Shown: positions 25,340-33,955, numbered from the stretch's first letter. The stretch is 64,000 bases of DNA from UBA6898 sp964463135 (GCA_964463135.1 CAYXBA010000012.1:56685-120684); one strand, 5' to 3'. Numbers and translations: made by a program. The notes: generated by a model not told the origin, from the sequence alone.

Positions 25340-25738
25340 ATGCAACGCCTGACATCGTTTCTCTTGCTGCAGGGACTGGCTGTTATTCTGCTTTTGTACG
25401 GCTGCTCAGCAATGCCATCGAAAACAGGCGCTCCCGCAGCAAAGGGGACTATGCCGAAGATCAAAAAGGACTGCACTACCTGTCATACGTCGCATGGCTC
25501 AGGCGGCATGCTGACACTGAAGGAGCCGATCACACAGCTCTGCATCGGTTGCCATCCGGACCGGAAGGGGTCTGCCGAGCATAAGGTCGATGTCGTGCCG
25601 CCCTCGCCGGTTGCGGGTTTGCCCCTGACTGCAGGGAAGATGACCTGCGTGACTTGCCATGATCCTCATTCGAATGCCAACGGAGCAATGCTGCGCATGA
25701 CCCGTGCCAAACTCTGCCTTGCCTGCCACACATATTAG
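25340..25738 (+). CDS. Tetraheme cytochrome c lipoprotein (doubled CxxCH type)
   Basis: 132 residues with a lipoprotein signal (LLYGCSA, Cys near 22) and four CxxCH sites: CTTCH, CIGCH, CVTCH and CLACH. The CHTSHGSGGMLTL and CHDPHSNANGAMLR spacers are the doubled-CxxCH family pattern. It probably sits on the outer face of the inner membrane or inner face of the outer membrane and passes electrons. No partner is next to it; the haem ligation machinery gene ccdA is 8 kb away. Confidence 0.88.
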   Translation: MQRLTSFLLLQGLAVILLLYGCSAMPSKTGAPAAKGTMPKIKKDCTTCHTSHGSGGMLTLKEPITQLCIGCHPDRKGSAEHKVDVVPPSPVAGLPLTAGKMTCVTCHDPHSNANGAMLRMTRAKLCLACHTY

Positions 25739-25785
25739 TTCAAGCCCGATAGATCATCTGCCTCATCCCCTTGATCCCCTCCTGC

Positions 25786-25800
25786 TGGTAGAATAGACCT
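25786..25800 (+). promoter_or_regulatory. Extended -10 before MATE gene (leaderless start)
   Basis: TG-G-TAGAAT (25786-25794), six bases, then ATG at 25801. No Shine-Dalgarno. Confidence 0.5.
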
Positions 25801-27171
25801 ATGCCGATGACGCAGGAAGCGCGGACAAACATCATTTCCGGAAGTCTCTGGAGAAATATCTGGCAGCTTTCCTGGCCCATGCTGATCATCATGGTCCTGA
25901 ATTTTATTGTCGGGTTCACGGATATTTATGTTGCAGGCCTGATCAACCCGCAGATCCAGGCTGCTGTCGGGTTTATCAGCCAGCTCTATTTCCTTGTGGT
26001 GATCGTCGCCAATGCGGTCAGTATCGGCACCCTTGCCCTGGTCTCGCGGGCCGTCGGCGCAGAAGATATGCAGCGCGCACTGCATATTGCGAGACAGTCC
26101 CTCTTCTTCAGTCTTGCCTGCGCAACCAGCCTGGCCGTAACAGGGCTGCTCTTCGCCAGAGAGATCATTGCGCTTGCAGGCGTCCCGTCAGAGATCAGGG
26201 AGATCGCGGTCACCTTTTTCCGGATCTTTGTGCTAGCCCTTGCACCGAATTACGTGCTGATCATCTCCAATGCGATCTTCAATGCAAGCGGAGAGGTGAA
26301 GAAGCCGCTCATGACCATGACTGTTGTGACTGTGGCCAACGTCATCGTTGTTTTTGGCCTCGTTTTCGGTCTCGGTCCTTTTCCTGTCCTGGGTTACAGA
26401 GGTATTGCAACAGCCACCGCGGTCTCTCTTATCATCGGCATGCTGATGAACCTCCTTTTCCTCCGCTTCAGCAGATGGCGAACGCTCTTTGCAGGTCCCT
26501 GGAAGATCTCGGGGGTGACGATAGGGAAGATCGTGCGGATCGGCTGGCCTGCGGCAATGCTCCAGATCACCTGGAATGCTGGGAGCATAGTCCTGTACAA
26601 CATCCTCGGGCGGCTTGGGGACAGCAGCATCACTGCCCTTGCATCCATATCGAACGGTCTCAGGATCGAGGGCATCATCTATCTCCCTGCCTTTGCCCTG
26701 AATATGGCTGCCTCGGTGCTGATCGGCCAGAACCTCGGCGCAGGCGTCCCCGAACGGGCTGAAAAGGCTGGCTGGAAGATCGCCCTCTCCGGGGCCGCTG
26801 TTATAAGCGCGATGGCGTTTGTCTTCTTCTGGCAAGCCCGGTATTTTGCATCGCTGCTGACAAAGAACCCGGATGTGCTCGAAGAGACCACGCGGTATCT
26901 CCAGTTCAATATGCTCTCAGAACCGTTCATGGCGATGAGCGCGATCCTGGGCGGTGCGCTCCAGGGCGCAGGAGACACACGGGGCACGCTGAAGGTGATC
27001 GGCATATGCATGTGGCTCATCAGGCTTCCGCTTGCCTGGTTCTTTGCGCTTGTCCTGCATTACGGCGCCCCTGGTGTCTGGATGGCAATGGTCATCTCGA
27101 TGTGCATACAGGGTATACTAATGTCAGCGCGCTTTCGCAAAGGAAGATGGAAGTATTTGAAGGTTGAATAG
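25801..27171 (+). CDS. MATE-family multidrug efflux protein
   Basis: 456 residues with about twelve hydrophobic helices in two halves. Family marks are LSWPMLIIMVLNFIVGFTD near 23-41, the A-V-x-x-S-x-G type NAVSIGTLALVSRAVGA, the GA-x-QGAGDTR-type GALQGAGDTRGT near 385 and the second-half WPAAMLQ. It would export cationic or aromatic drugs in exchange for Na+ or H+. A second ATG lies two codons in. It is probably monocistronic. Confidence 0.9.
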   Translation: MPMTQEARTNIISGSLWRNIWQLSWPMLIIMVLNFIVGFTDIYVAGLINPQIQAAVGFISQLYFLVVIVANAVSIGTLALVSRAVGAEDMQRALHIARQSLFFSLACATSLAVTGLLFAREIIALAGVPSEIREIAVTFFRIFVLALAPNYVLIISNAIFNASGEVKKPLMTMTVVTVANVIVVFGLVFGLGPFPVLGYRGIATATAVSLIIGMLMNLLFLRFSRWRTLFAGPWKISGVTIGKIVRIGWPAAMLQITWNAGSIVLYNILGRLGDSSITALASISNGLRIEGIIYLPAFALNMAASVLIGQNLGAGVPERAEKAGWKIALSGAAVISAMAFVFFWQARYFASLLTKNPDVLEETTRYLQFNMLSEPFMAMSAILGGALQGAGDTRGTLKVIGICMWLIRLPLAWFFALVLHYGAPGVWMAMVISMCIQGILMSARFRKGRWKYLKVE

Positions 27172-27261
27172 GAGTAACTTCAGGTTGTTAGTCTGTAGGT
27201 AATTAGGTGGATAGCATATTCATAAGGCTCAGAGTCTTTTTTGCTTCGCTCAGGCCTAAAT

Positions 27262-27281
27262 GACTACAGTCTAAACAACCT
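27262..27281. repeat. 20-bp repeat shared with 58622-58641
   Basis: GACTACAGTCTAAACAACCT is found identically before this CysS-like gene and before the YchJ-like gene at 58674. Confidence 0.8.
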
Positions 27282-27323
27282 TTCCTCTTGATGTATACTT
27301 TATTTATTATGAGGTAAGCGATC

Positions 27324-28541
27324 ATGTTGAAATTATTCAATACGTTTGGCAGAAGACTTGAACCGTTCAGGACCGCATCAAATAAACGCGCAACGATCTT
27401 CACCTGCGGCCCGTCAGTGTACCAGCGTGCGCATATCGGCAATTTCAGGACCTTTCTCTTTGAAGACATCCTTGTCCGGTACCTCGGCTATTCCGGCTTT
27501 CAGGTCGAGCGCGGCATGGCGGTCACTGATATCGAGGACAAGGCGATCAAAGAGGCTGAAAAGCGCAGGACCTCGGTGAAGGAACTGACCGACAGGAACA
27601 TTGCGCAGTTCGTAAAAGAGCTGAAGCTCCTGCGTATGCAGGTGCCTCATTATATGCCCCGTGCGTCTGAATGCGTGGATGAATCGGTTTTGATCATCAG
27701 GAAGCTTCTTGAAAAGAAGATCGCGTACAGCCACGGCGGCAACATCTACTTTGACCCTCTCAAGGTCCGCGGCTTCGGAAAGCTCTTCGGTCTGGATATG
27801 GCGAAATGGCCGAAGAAAAAGAGACGCTTTCATAAAGACACATATCCCGGCATACAGTGGAACTTCGGAGATTTCATCCTCTGGCACGGCTGCGAGATCA
27901 GCGAGAAGGCCTGCTGGAAGACTGCATTGGGCGAGGGCAGGCCGTCATGGAATGTGCAGGACCCGAGCATGGTGTTGCGCCATTTCAGGGGAACGCTCTC
28001 AGTCTTCTGCGGCGGCATTGACAACCTGTACAGGCATCATGACTATTCCCTTGCGATCCTCGAAGCGATCAAGCCCTATCCCATGTCCCGCTTCTGGCTG
28101 CACGGCGCGCATCTTTTTGTGGACGGCCAGAAGATGTCCAAGTCCAAGGGTAATATCCTGTACACGGATATGCTGATAAAAAAAGGGTACAGCGCAGAGG
28201 AGATTCGGTTCTTCCTTATGTCAAGCCACTACCGGAAGAAGCTCAACTACTCGGAAAAGGCCATGGAAGCGGCAGCAGGGAAGTTGAGGGATCTCAGGGC
28301 GCGTGTGAAGATGATAAGAAAGAAGGCCGGTACTGCTAGGCCTGCAGACTCGCAGATATCCAACAGTCTCCGCGCTGCCTTTGTCACTTCCATGGACAAT
28401 GACATGAGCGTGAAGCCGGCGTTTGATGCCATGCAGGCTGTATTGAAAAAGATCGACATATCCGCGATCACTGCTGCGCAGGCAGCCGGAATAATTCGGA
28501 TTCTGAAAAAGATCGATGAGGTACTGCAGGTCATTATCTGA
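27324..28541 (+). CDS. Divergent cysteinyl-tRNA synthetase-like protein
   Basis: 405 residues, about 55 shorter than normal CysRS. The catalytic fold is kept: FTCGPSVYQRAHIGNFRTF (first zinc Cys, HIGH-type HIGN) and DGQKMSKSKGN. The other zinc ligands are changed: the usual W-H-I-E-C-S reads WNVQDPS (Cys to Asp), and H-H-E-N-E reads HHDYS (last Glu to Ser). Zinc is what selects cysteine in CysRS. So this may be a paralogue with another amino-acid substrate or a different ligase role, and the true cysS may be elsewhere. TATACT at 27294-27299 is a likely -10. Confidence 0.75.
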   Translation: MLKLFNTFGRRLEPFRTASNKRATIFTCGPSVYQRAHIGNFRTFLFEDILVRYLGYSGFQVERGMAVTDIEDKAIKEAEKRRTSVKELTDRNIAQFVKELKLLRMQVPHYMPRASECVDESVLIIRKLLEKKIAYSHGGNIYFDPLKVRGFGKLFGLDMAKWPKKKRRFHKDTYPGIQWNFGDFILWHGCEISEKACWKTALGEGRPSWNVQDPSMVLRHFRGTLSVFCGGIDNLYRHHDYSLAILEAIKPYPMSRFWLHGAHLFVDGQKMSKSKGNILYTDMLIKKGYSAEEIRFFLMSSHYRKKLNYSEKAMEAAAGKLRDLRARVKMIRKKAGTARPADSQISNSLRAAFVTSMDNDMSVKPAFDAMQAVLKKIDISAITAAQAAGIIRILKKIDEVLQVII

Positions 28542-28553
28542 GATAAGGAGGAG

Positions 28554-28778
28554 ATGATGAGTAAATACAGGATCAGTAATGCCATGAGGTTTTTCTTCGT
28601 TGTTGCAGGTTCTATCATCTGGTTGGGCATTTGGCTGACCGGCTTTGGCACCGCACACTGGATTCTTTATATTCCTGCCATCTCGTTTGCCTTTGCAGCA
28701 GTCACCGGCATCTGCCCTGGCATGATCATCTCGAATATGCTCTTCGGCAGGAAGGATGGGAATGCTGGCCCCCTGTAA
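28554..28778 (+). CDS. DUF2892-type small membrane protein
   Basis: 74 residues with two hydrophobic helices and the G-I-W-L-x-G...I-P-A-x-S-x-x-x-x-x-T-G-x-C-P-G pattern of DUF2892, the membrane part of YgaP-like rhodaneses. Function unknown. AAGGAG precedes the start. In the next frame, the 3' region (to 28867) encodes a further hydrophobic stretch (VIFIISLILPIVHLLLIYPL), so a frameshift extending this protein is possible. Confidence 0.7.
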   Translation: MMSKYRISNAMRFFFVVAGSIIWLGIWLTGFGTAHWILYIPAISFAFAAVTGICPGMIISNMLFGRKDGNAGPL

Positions 28779-28920
28779 TTTTTATTATTTCTCTTATTCT
28801 TCCGATAGTTCACCTCCTGCTGATATATCCCTTGACCGTCTGGCTGTTCGGTCCTACAATGGGGTAAAGCGAATGTGATCTGCGAAGCAGCGGCAGGGGC
28901 TGAATATAGGAGGAACGGTA

Positions 28921-29328
28921 ATGGCATTTATTGAGTGGGATGACAATCTTAGTGTCTACATTGTTGAGATAGACAGGCAGCATAAAAAACTTATTGCGAT
29001 GATCAATGAGCTCCATGATGCCATGCGTCACAGGCAGAGCAAACTTGTTCTGAGTCAGATCATCGAGGGTCTTATCGGCTATGCAGGTACACATTTCAGG
29101 ACAGAGGAGAGATACTTCGAGCGATATGGATATCCGGAAGAAATTCCGCACAAACAGGAACATGCGGCTTTTACCTTAAAGGTTGCTGAGTTCAAGCATA
29201 ATTATGATGCAGGCAAGTTCGGGTTATCCATGGATCTTCTGGATTTCCTGAGCGATTGGCTGCAGAATCATATCAAGGTTGTTGACAGGAAATACGCGCT
29301 TTTTTTCAATGAGAAAGGTCTGAAATAA
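28921..29328 (+). CDS. Bacteriohemerythrin
   Basis: 135 residues with all diiron ligands of the family: IDRQHKKL (His near 21), HFRTEERYFE (His and Glu near 59-63), HKQEHAAF (two His near 77 and 81) and HIKVVDRKY (His and Asp near 119-124). It reversibly binds O2 and is thought to buffer or deliver it in microaerobic or anaerobic bacteria. GGAGG precedes the ATG. A hairpin separates it from the convergent gene. Confidence 0.93.
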   Translation: MAFIEWDDNLSVYIVEIDRQHKKLIAMINELHDAMRHRQSKLVLSQIIEGLIGYAGTHFRTEERYFERYGYPEEIPHKQEHAAFTLKVAEFKHNYDAGKFGLSMDLLDFLSDWLQNHIKVVDRKYALFFNEKGLK

Positions 29329-29335
29329 GTCGCGT

Positions 29336-29362
29336 GGCGGGAATGCTGAGACCATTCCCGCC
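29336..29362. terminator. Bidirectional hairpin between convergent genes
   Basis: A perfect 10-bp stem (29336-29345 with 29353-29362) without a long T-tract. Confidence 0.6.
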
Positions 29363-29370
29363 GGGATGAC

Positions 29371-29973
29371 TTATTCGGTCTGCAGCAGCTTCTTCTGAAC
29401 CAATCCCCTTACCTCTTCCAGCATCTTCTTTCTGTCCTCATCCTTTATATACGGGATCGCACAGAGATACTTATGTTCGATCAGTTCCATGCCGGTGAAC
29501 TGGAATATGCCTTCACCGGTGGTCTGGGCCATGCTCCTGAACATGCCTGACGCCTCATACATCTCCTGCGGCGCACCGGTGGTTGTGATCAGCAGCACCT
29601 TCTTGCCCTTGAGCAGACCTTCAAGATCCGGCCCGACAATGCGGTAAGCAAAGCCCTCCGTGAAGACCCTGTCTATGTAACCCTTCAGGATCGCAGGCAT
29701 GCCTGACCACCAGAGCGGATAGATCACAACGATGATATCGGCCAATCCGACAAACTCCTGCTCTGCCTTCACCTCAGCCGTAATCTTTCCCTGCATCATG
29801 CCCGCGAGGTCATCAGCAGAGAGCACAGGGTTAAAGTTTATGGCATTCAGATCGCGGACAGAGACCTCTTTTCCGGCCCTTGAAAGTGCATCCTTGACCG
29901 TATCCAGGATGGCATGGTTAAAGCTCTTTGGGTTCGGATGGGCATAGATTATGAGATATTTCCCGGCGCTCAT
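29371..29973 (-). CDS. NAD(P)H dehydrogenase (quinone)/flavodoxin-fold reductase
   Basis: 200 residues of the NQO1/KefF/MdaB group: LIIYAHPNPKSFNHAI at the start (flavin phosphate site), YPLWWSGMPAILKGYIDRVFTEGFAY near 105-130, and TTTGAPQEMY near 152. It reduces quinones by two electrons using FMN or FAD, avoiding radicals. Its start overlaps the end of the dienelactone-hydrolase-like gene upstream, so both are in one unit. Confidence 0.88.
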   Translation of the reverse strand: MSAGKYLIIYAHPNPKSFNHAILDTVKDALSRAGKEVSVRDLNAINFNPVLSADDLAGMMQGKITAEVKAEQEFVGLADIIVVIYPLWWSGMPAILKGYIDRVFTEGFAYRIVGPDLEGLLKGKKVLLITTTGAPQEMYEASGMFRSMAQTTGEGIFQFTGMELIEHKYLCAIPYIKDEDRKKMLEEVRGLVQKKLLQTE

Positions 29974-30770
29974 CTCTTTTCTCCAAATATCTCTTTGAAG
30001 AATATTTTCATGGCTATCCAGGAGCGCTTATCAGCCTTCTCATTGTATGCAGCGCCCTTGCTGTTGTCATTGCCTGACGCGGGGTTGCTGAAGCTGTGGA
30101 CCGCATTGCCGTAGCTCACAAACTGCCAGTCCACGCCTGCCTTGCGCATCTCGTCCTGAAATGCGATCACTTCCTCGATCTTTACAAAGGGGTCATCCCC
30201 GCCATGCAGGGCCAGCACCTTGCCCTTGATGTTCTTCGCATCAGCAGGATTGGATGTGCCGAGTCCGCCGTGGAAGCTCACAACGCCAAGCGTGTCTGCG
30301 CCGCTCCGCGCGAGCTCAAGAACGGTTGTGCCGCCAAAGCAGTATCCGATCCCTGCGGTCTTCTTCGGGTCAACCATCGGCTGCTTTTTGAGGACTGCAA
30401 GCGCTGCATTTACGCGGGAACGGAGCATGGTGCGGTCATTGCCGCGGTATTTCCCGGCAAACTCTGCTGCCTCTTTCGCGTCCTTTGGCCTGATGCCTTT
30501 GCCGTAGATATCCGCTGCAAAGGCCACATACCCGAGCGCTGCGAGCTGCTCTGCGCGGCCCTTCTCATACGCGCCGAGACCCATCCATTCGTGGACAACC
30601 AGCACGCCGGGTAATTTACCCTTTATGGCATCGTCGTACACAAGGTATCCTTCAAGCACGGCATCGCCGTCCTTATATTCGATCGCCTTGCTCTGGATCT
30701 TGGCATATGCAGAGGTTGCGAGCAGGAGTGTTGCGAGCATGCAGAAGAAAACGCGAAGAAATGCTTTCAT
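29970..30770 (-). CDS. Exported dienelactone hydrolase-family protein
   Basis: 266 residues with a signal peptide (1-23, ends TSAYA) and the dienelactone hydrolase alpha/beta fold: VVHEWMGLGAYEKGRA near 50, the nucleophile in GYCFGG (near 145), acid in HGGDDPF and His in GNAVHSFSNP near 235. Substrate unknown; the family also contains general esterases. The ATG follows GGGAGG. It is translationally coupled to the quinone reductase, so a detoxification pair is possible. Confidence 0.85.
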   Translation of the reverse strand: MKAFLRVFFCMLATLLLATSAYAKIQSKAIEYKDGDAVLEGYLVYDDAIKGKLPGVLVVHEWMGLGAYEKGRAEQLAALGYVAFAADIYGKGIRPKDAKEAAEFAGKYRGNDRTMLRSRVNAALAVLKKQPMVDPKKTAGIGYCFGGTTVLELARSGADTLGVVSFHGGLGTSNPADAKNIKGKVLALHGGDDPFVKIEEVIAFQDEMRKAGVDWQFVSYGNAVHSFSNPASGNDNSKGAAYNEKADKRSWIAMKIFFKEIFGEKR

Positions 30771-30901
30771 GATTTGCCTCCCTGGGATGATATGGATATA
30801 ACCTGATTATATCGCAGAGAGGGGAAAAGAGAAGATGTTTGTGCACAAAAAGATGCGTTAGAGGAGATCTGATGCAGAGGACTGTCGGGAAATTCAAGGG
30901 T

Positions 30902-30975
30902 GGAAGATAGTTCCTCCCCTTACCAAGGGGAGGGCAGGTGGGGTATTGATTTAATTACCAAAACCTCCCCAACCC
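30902..30975. repeat. Dispersed GC-palindrome repeat, copy 1
   Basis: CCTCCCCTTACCAAGGGGAGG palindrome core followed by GGTGGGGTATTGAT...CCAAAACCTCCCC. The same second module is at 63193-63236. No gene is present in 30771-31006. Confidence 0.75.
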
Positions 30976-31006
30976 GTAGCCGAATATTTTCAAATATGGA
31001 TGCAGT

Positions 31007-32278
31007 CTAAAAAAGCGGTTTCTGGCCCTTCGGCTCTTTCTTTTCGAAACGCTCGAATATCCTGATCTTGCCGAACTCGCCGTCATATCCCGGAGCGATC
31101 GATACATCTCCTGAACGCATCTTTGCGATCGCCTCGGCTATCTTTGCAGAACCGGTGGACTCGATATCATGCAGAGGGGCATCCAGGAGTATCCCGAACT
31201 CATTGCCTAAGGCGCCGAGCATAGTGAAATACATGGCCGCAACCTTCTTGCTGGAAGGGCCGACGCCCAATGCCTCCCCAATGACCTCGGTAAGCGGGAT
31301 GATCGAATGGAAGGTGGGCGCATTCTTCGGCCGGAAACCTTCGTCCCTGTCGGCCAGTTTGTCTACCCTGTGCATGACCCCGATCGTGAGCTTCTTGCTG
31401 CAGACAGGACAGATATTGTTATGTCTGATCGACTCCTTCGGCGTAAAGCTGACCTCGCAGGCCCTGTGGCCGTCATAGTGGTATTTGCCTTCCTCAGGGA
31501 AGAACTCGATCGTGCCTTTGAAGCCCTTCCGCGTCCTGAGAGCATTTGTGATCGCGTCATACGAAATATCCGTATCCAATACATTTGCCTCACGGCCGAG
31601 CTTCGACGGTGAGTGGGCGTCAGAGTTTGAGATGAGCGTTATCCTGTCGAGCGCCGAGAGTCGCCAGTTCATAAGCGGGTCGGACGAAAGGCCTGTCTCG
31701 ATCGCATGGATATGGGGCGTCAGCTCATCGTAGCATTCCTCAAGACTGTCAAAACCGGAGGCTGCACCGAAGACCGAAAAGTGGGGTGTCCATGCATGTG
31801 CAGGGATCACCATGGCCTCTGGCGATATATCCAGCACGATCTTCAGAAGCTCCTTTGCATCAAGCCCGAGTATCGGCCTGCCGTCCGAATGCAGGTTGCC
31901 GATCTGTTTGAGCCGGGCATTGATCTTTTCTGCAACTGCGAAGCTTGGCGCGAGCAGAACGCTATGGACCTTCCGGGTCTTGTCGTTCTTCTTATAGATG
32001 CAGCTGATCTCTGCAGTAAGCATGAACGAGACATCTGCCTTGCAGGACGCCGGTATGTCTTCTGTCCTTAGATCTTTCTTCAGGCTGAAAAGTCCATGAC
32101 CCGCAGGCTCGAGTTTTTCCTCAAGCTCTTTGATCCACTGGGGATGTGTGAAATCTCCGGTGCCTACAACAGAGATGCCCTTCAGTTGTGCCCATTTCCA
32201 GAGGTTCTCCGGATTCAGGTCCCTGCTGGTTGCGCGGGAATATTTCGAATGGATATGCAGGTCGGCGATAAAACGCAT
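31007..32278 (-). CDS. Endonuclease Q homologue (PHP-domain nuclease)
   Basis: 423 residues. The PHP domain has DLHIHSKYS (6-14), GTGDFTHP (39-46), TAEISCIY with later H-S-x-L-L-A-P, AHAWTP (160-165) and the SNSDAHSPSKLGRE motif (218-230). A zinc-finger-like part follows with C274 and CPVC (290-293). This is the layout of EndoQ, which nicks DNA 5' to hypoxanthine, uracil or abasic sites in Thermococcales and some bacteria; that role is by family. The ATG is five bases behind a perfect TGCTATAAT, so the mRNA is likely leaderless. Confidence 0.82.
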   Translation of the reverse strand: MRFIADLHIHSKYSRATSRDLNPENLWKWAQLKGISVVGTGDFTHPQWIKELEEKLEPAGHGLFSLKKDLRTEDIPASCKADVSFMLTAEISCIYKKNDKTRKVHSVLLAPSFAVAEKINARLKQIGNLHSDGRPILGLDAKELLKIVLDISPEAMVIPAHAWTPHFSVFGAASGFDSLEECYDELTPHIHAIETGLSSDPLMNWRLSALDRITLISNSDAHSPSKLGREANVLDTDISYDAITNALRTRKGFKGTIEFFPEEGKYHYDGHRACEVSFTPKESIRHNNICPVCSKKLTIGVMHRVDKLADRDEGFRPKNAPTFHSIIPLTEVIGEALGVGPSSKKVAAMYFTMLGALGNEFGILLDAPLHDIESTGSAKIAEAIAKMRSGDVSIAPGYDGEFGKIRIFERFEKKEPKGQKPLF

Positions 32279-32292
32279 GGGGGATTATAGCA
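32279..32292 (-). promoter_or_regulatory. Extended -10 promoter of the EndoQ gene
   Basis: TGCTATAAT reading leftward (32292-32284), CCCCC, then ATG at 32278. Degenerate copies lie at 35483-35512 and 40617-40651. Confidence 0.65.
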
Positions 32293-32391
32293 TGAAGCAG
32301 ATTCTCCGGAAGGGAAATGGATAGTAATGCTCAGGCGGCCGGCTCAAACTTTGCGTTATTTCAATAAGTTAAAACATGCTTTTTGGGGGGC

Positions 32392-32419
32392 TTGACAGCG
32401 CCGGTTTTTTTATGATAAT
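32392..32419 (+). promoter_or_regulatory. Promoter of hsp20 cluster
   Basis: TTGACA at 32392-32397, 16-base spacer, GATAAT at 32414-32419. The CIRCE operator begins six bases later. Confidence 0.7.
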
Positions 32420-32424
32420 AAAAA

Positions 32425-32451
32425 TTAGCACTCTTGCATTGAGAGTGCCAA
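32425..32451. promoter_or_regulatory. CIRCE operator (HrcA site)
   Basis: TTAGCACTC-N9-GAGTGCCAA. The left arm is perfect and the right has one change from GAGTGCTAA. It overlaps the expected transcription start, so HrcA bound here would block it; heat relieves HrcA. Confidence 0.93.
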
Positions 32452-32488
32452 TGGCTTGTTTTAAAACATTATATCAGGAGGTATTGAC

Positions 32489-32920
32489 ATGTTATGGTCA
32501 GAATTTGAGAGAGTTGGAAGATTTGTCGACCCCTGGCGGGAGTTCGAAAGAATGAGACGGGATCTGTCGGGAATAGGCAGCCAGACCAGCCGGGATTTCC
32601 CGCCGGTCAATGCATGGACAACTGCGGACAGGGCTGTTGTGACAACCGAAGTGGCCGGGATGGATCCTGCGGACATTGATATTTCGGTGGCGGACGATCT
32701 GCTCACGATCAAGGGAAAGCGCCAGTCCGACGAACCGAAAGAAGGAGAGACCTTCCACAGGCGGGAGCGCTGGTCCGGGCAGTTCTCGAAGAATATTGTC
32801 CTGCCCTTCAGGATCGAGAACAGCAAGGTCGAGGCAAGGTATCAGAAGGGCGTGCTCACTGTCGTTCTGCCCCGGGCAGAAGCGGATAAACCAAAGAAGA
32901 TCGCCATTTCAGGCGAATAG
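32489..32920 (+). CDS. Hsp20/alpha-crystallin small heat shock protein 1
   Basis: 143 residues with a short N-terminal arm (WREFERMRRDL), the alpha-crystallin domain from about 45, and the family end motif YQKGVLTVVLPRAEADKPKKIAI. It holds unfolding proteins as an ATP-independent chaperone. It is the first of three hsp20 genes under the CIRCE site. GGAGG precedes the ATG. Confidence 0.92.
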   Translation: MLWSEFERVGRFVDPWREFERMRRDLSGIGSQTSRDFPPVNAWTTADRAVVTTEVAGMDPADIDISVADDLLTIKGKRQSDEPKEGETFHRRERWSGQFSKNIVLPFRIENSKVEARYQKGVLTVVLPRAEADKPKKIAISGE

Positions 32921-32936
32921 AGTCAGGAGGCAGATC

Positions 32937-33344
32937 ATGGCAAATGATATTCAGGATACCAGGAAAAAAGAGGCGACGACTGCCCATCAGGAAGAGAGGA
33001 CACATGATCGGCGGGTCTATACGCCGGCAGTGGACATCATCGAGGGCAGGGATGAAACTACGGTAATAGCGGATATGCCGGGTGTTGATGAATCGTTCGT
33101 AGATATCACGCTCGAAAAGAATATCCTCGAGATCTACGGCAAGGTCGATCCGGACATCCCTCAGGAGATGCGGCTTGCCATATCAGAATACGGCATCGGT
33201 GACTATCACCGCCGCTTTACGCTCTCTGACGAGATCGACAGGGACAAGATCCAGGCCACAGTGAAGAATGGCGTATTGAGGCTGATACTGCCGAGGGCCG
33301 AAAAGGTGAAGACAAGAAAGATCGAGGTTAAGGCCGGGAACTGA
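32937..33344 (+). CDS. Hsp20/alpha-crystallin small heat shock protein 2
   Basis: 135 residues: a charged N-terminal tail, then VYTPAVDIIEGRDETTVIADMPGV-type alpha-crystallin domain and VKNGVLRLILPRAEKVKTRKIEV at the end. The ATG at 32937 follows AGGAGG. It lies 16 bases after the first hsp20. It differs clearly from paralogues 1 and 3 (no aromatic N-terminal arm), which suggests a specialised partner in mixed oligomers. Confidence 0.9.
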   Translation: MANDIQDTRKKEATTAHQEERTHDRRVYTPAVDIIEGRDETTVIADMPGVDESFVDITLEKNILEIYGKVDPDIPQEMRLAISEYGIGDYHRRFTLSDEIDRDKIQATVKNGVLRLILPRAEKVKTRKIEVKAGN

Positions 33345-33374
33345 AAAGTTCCTGCGCCTGAAAGGAGGTACATC

Positions 33375-33863
33375 ATGACACTGAAAGATCTGGTACCATT
33401 TGGGAAAAAAGAGATCCCTGTCCGGAGGGATAGTGATCATCCGTTTGCCCTCTTCAGAAAGGAAATGGACAGCCTGTTCGATAACTTCTTCCGCGGCTTT
33501 GATCTTCAGCCGTTCGAAGGAGCTGCCGGAGCCTTCAGTCCAAAGGTTGATGTGGCGGAAGACGAAAAGGAGATCAGGGTCAATGCGGAACTGCCCGGTA
33601 TGGATGAAAAGGACATTGATGTTTCCCTTTCGATGAACAGCCTCACGATCAGGGGTGAGAAACAGGCGGAGAAAGAGGAGAAGGGAAAGGGCTTTTACCA
33701 GATGGAGCGGTCGTACGGATCGTTCAGCAGGACCATCCCCCTGCCTGCTGAGGTGATCGAATCCGATGTCAGGGCGAATTTTAAAAAGGGAGTGCTCAGC
33801 ATTACCCTGCCAAAGGCGGTAAAGGCTGCTGAGACAAAGAAGGTCACGGTAAAGGCTGAATAA
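33375..33863 (+). CDS. Hsp20/alpha-crystallin small heat shock protein 3
   Basis: 162 residues with MDSLFDNFFRGFDLQPFE near the N-terminus, the alpha-crystallin domain (FSPKVDVAEDEKEIRVNAELPGM), the MERSYGSFSRTIPLP segment and FKKGVLSITLPK. This is the classical class A bacterial form. AAAGGAGG precedes the start. Third gene in the heat-shock unit. Confidence 0.92.
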   Translation: MTLKDLVPFGKKEIPVRRDSDHPFALFRKEMDSLFDNFFRGFDLQPFEGAAGAFSPKVDVAEDEKEIRVNAELPGMDEKDIDVSLSMNSLTIRGEKQAEKEEKGKGFYQMERSYGSFSRTIPLPAEVIESDVRANFKKGVLSITLPKAVKAAETKKVTVKAE

Positions 33864-33877
33864 GCGTCTGGATACTG

Positions 33878-33908
33878 CCGACAGGGAGATGATACCCCCC
33901 CCTGTCGG
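33878..33908 (+). terminator. Hairpin between hsp20-3 and the protease gene
   Basis: A 9-bp stem CCGACAGGG/CCCTGTCGG, no T-tract. It may attenuate read-through into the protease gene. Confidence 0.5.
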
Positions 33909-33955
33909 TCAGTAAAACAGACTGAACAGTAACAGAACTGAAAAAGGTGAAGAAC

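Noticed and set aside
24373..25476. Open frame of 367 codons antisense to the porin gene
   Set aside because: No start signal or motif; the plus-strand porin has a signal peptide, Shine-Dalgarno and family features.
32676..32936. Upstream extension of the second hsp20 gene
   Set aside because: It overlaps the first hsp20 in another frame; AGGAGG before 32937 marks the real start.
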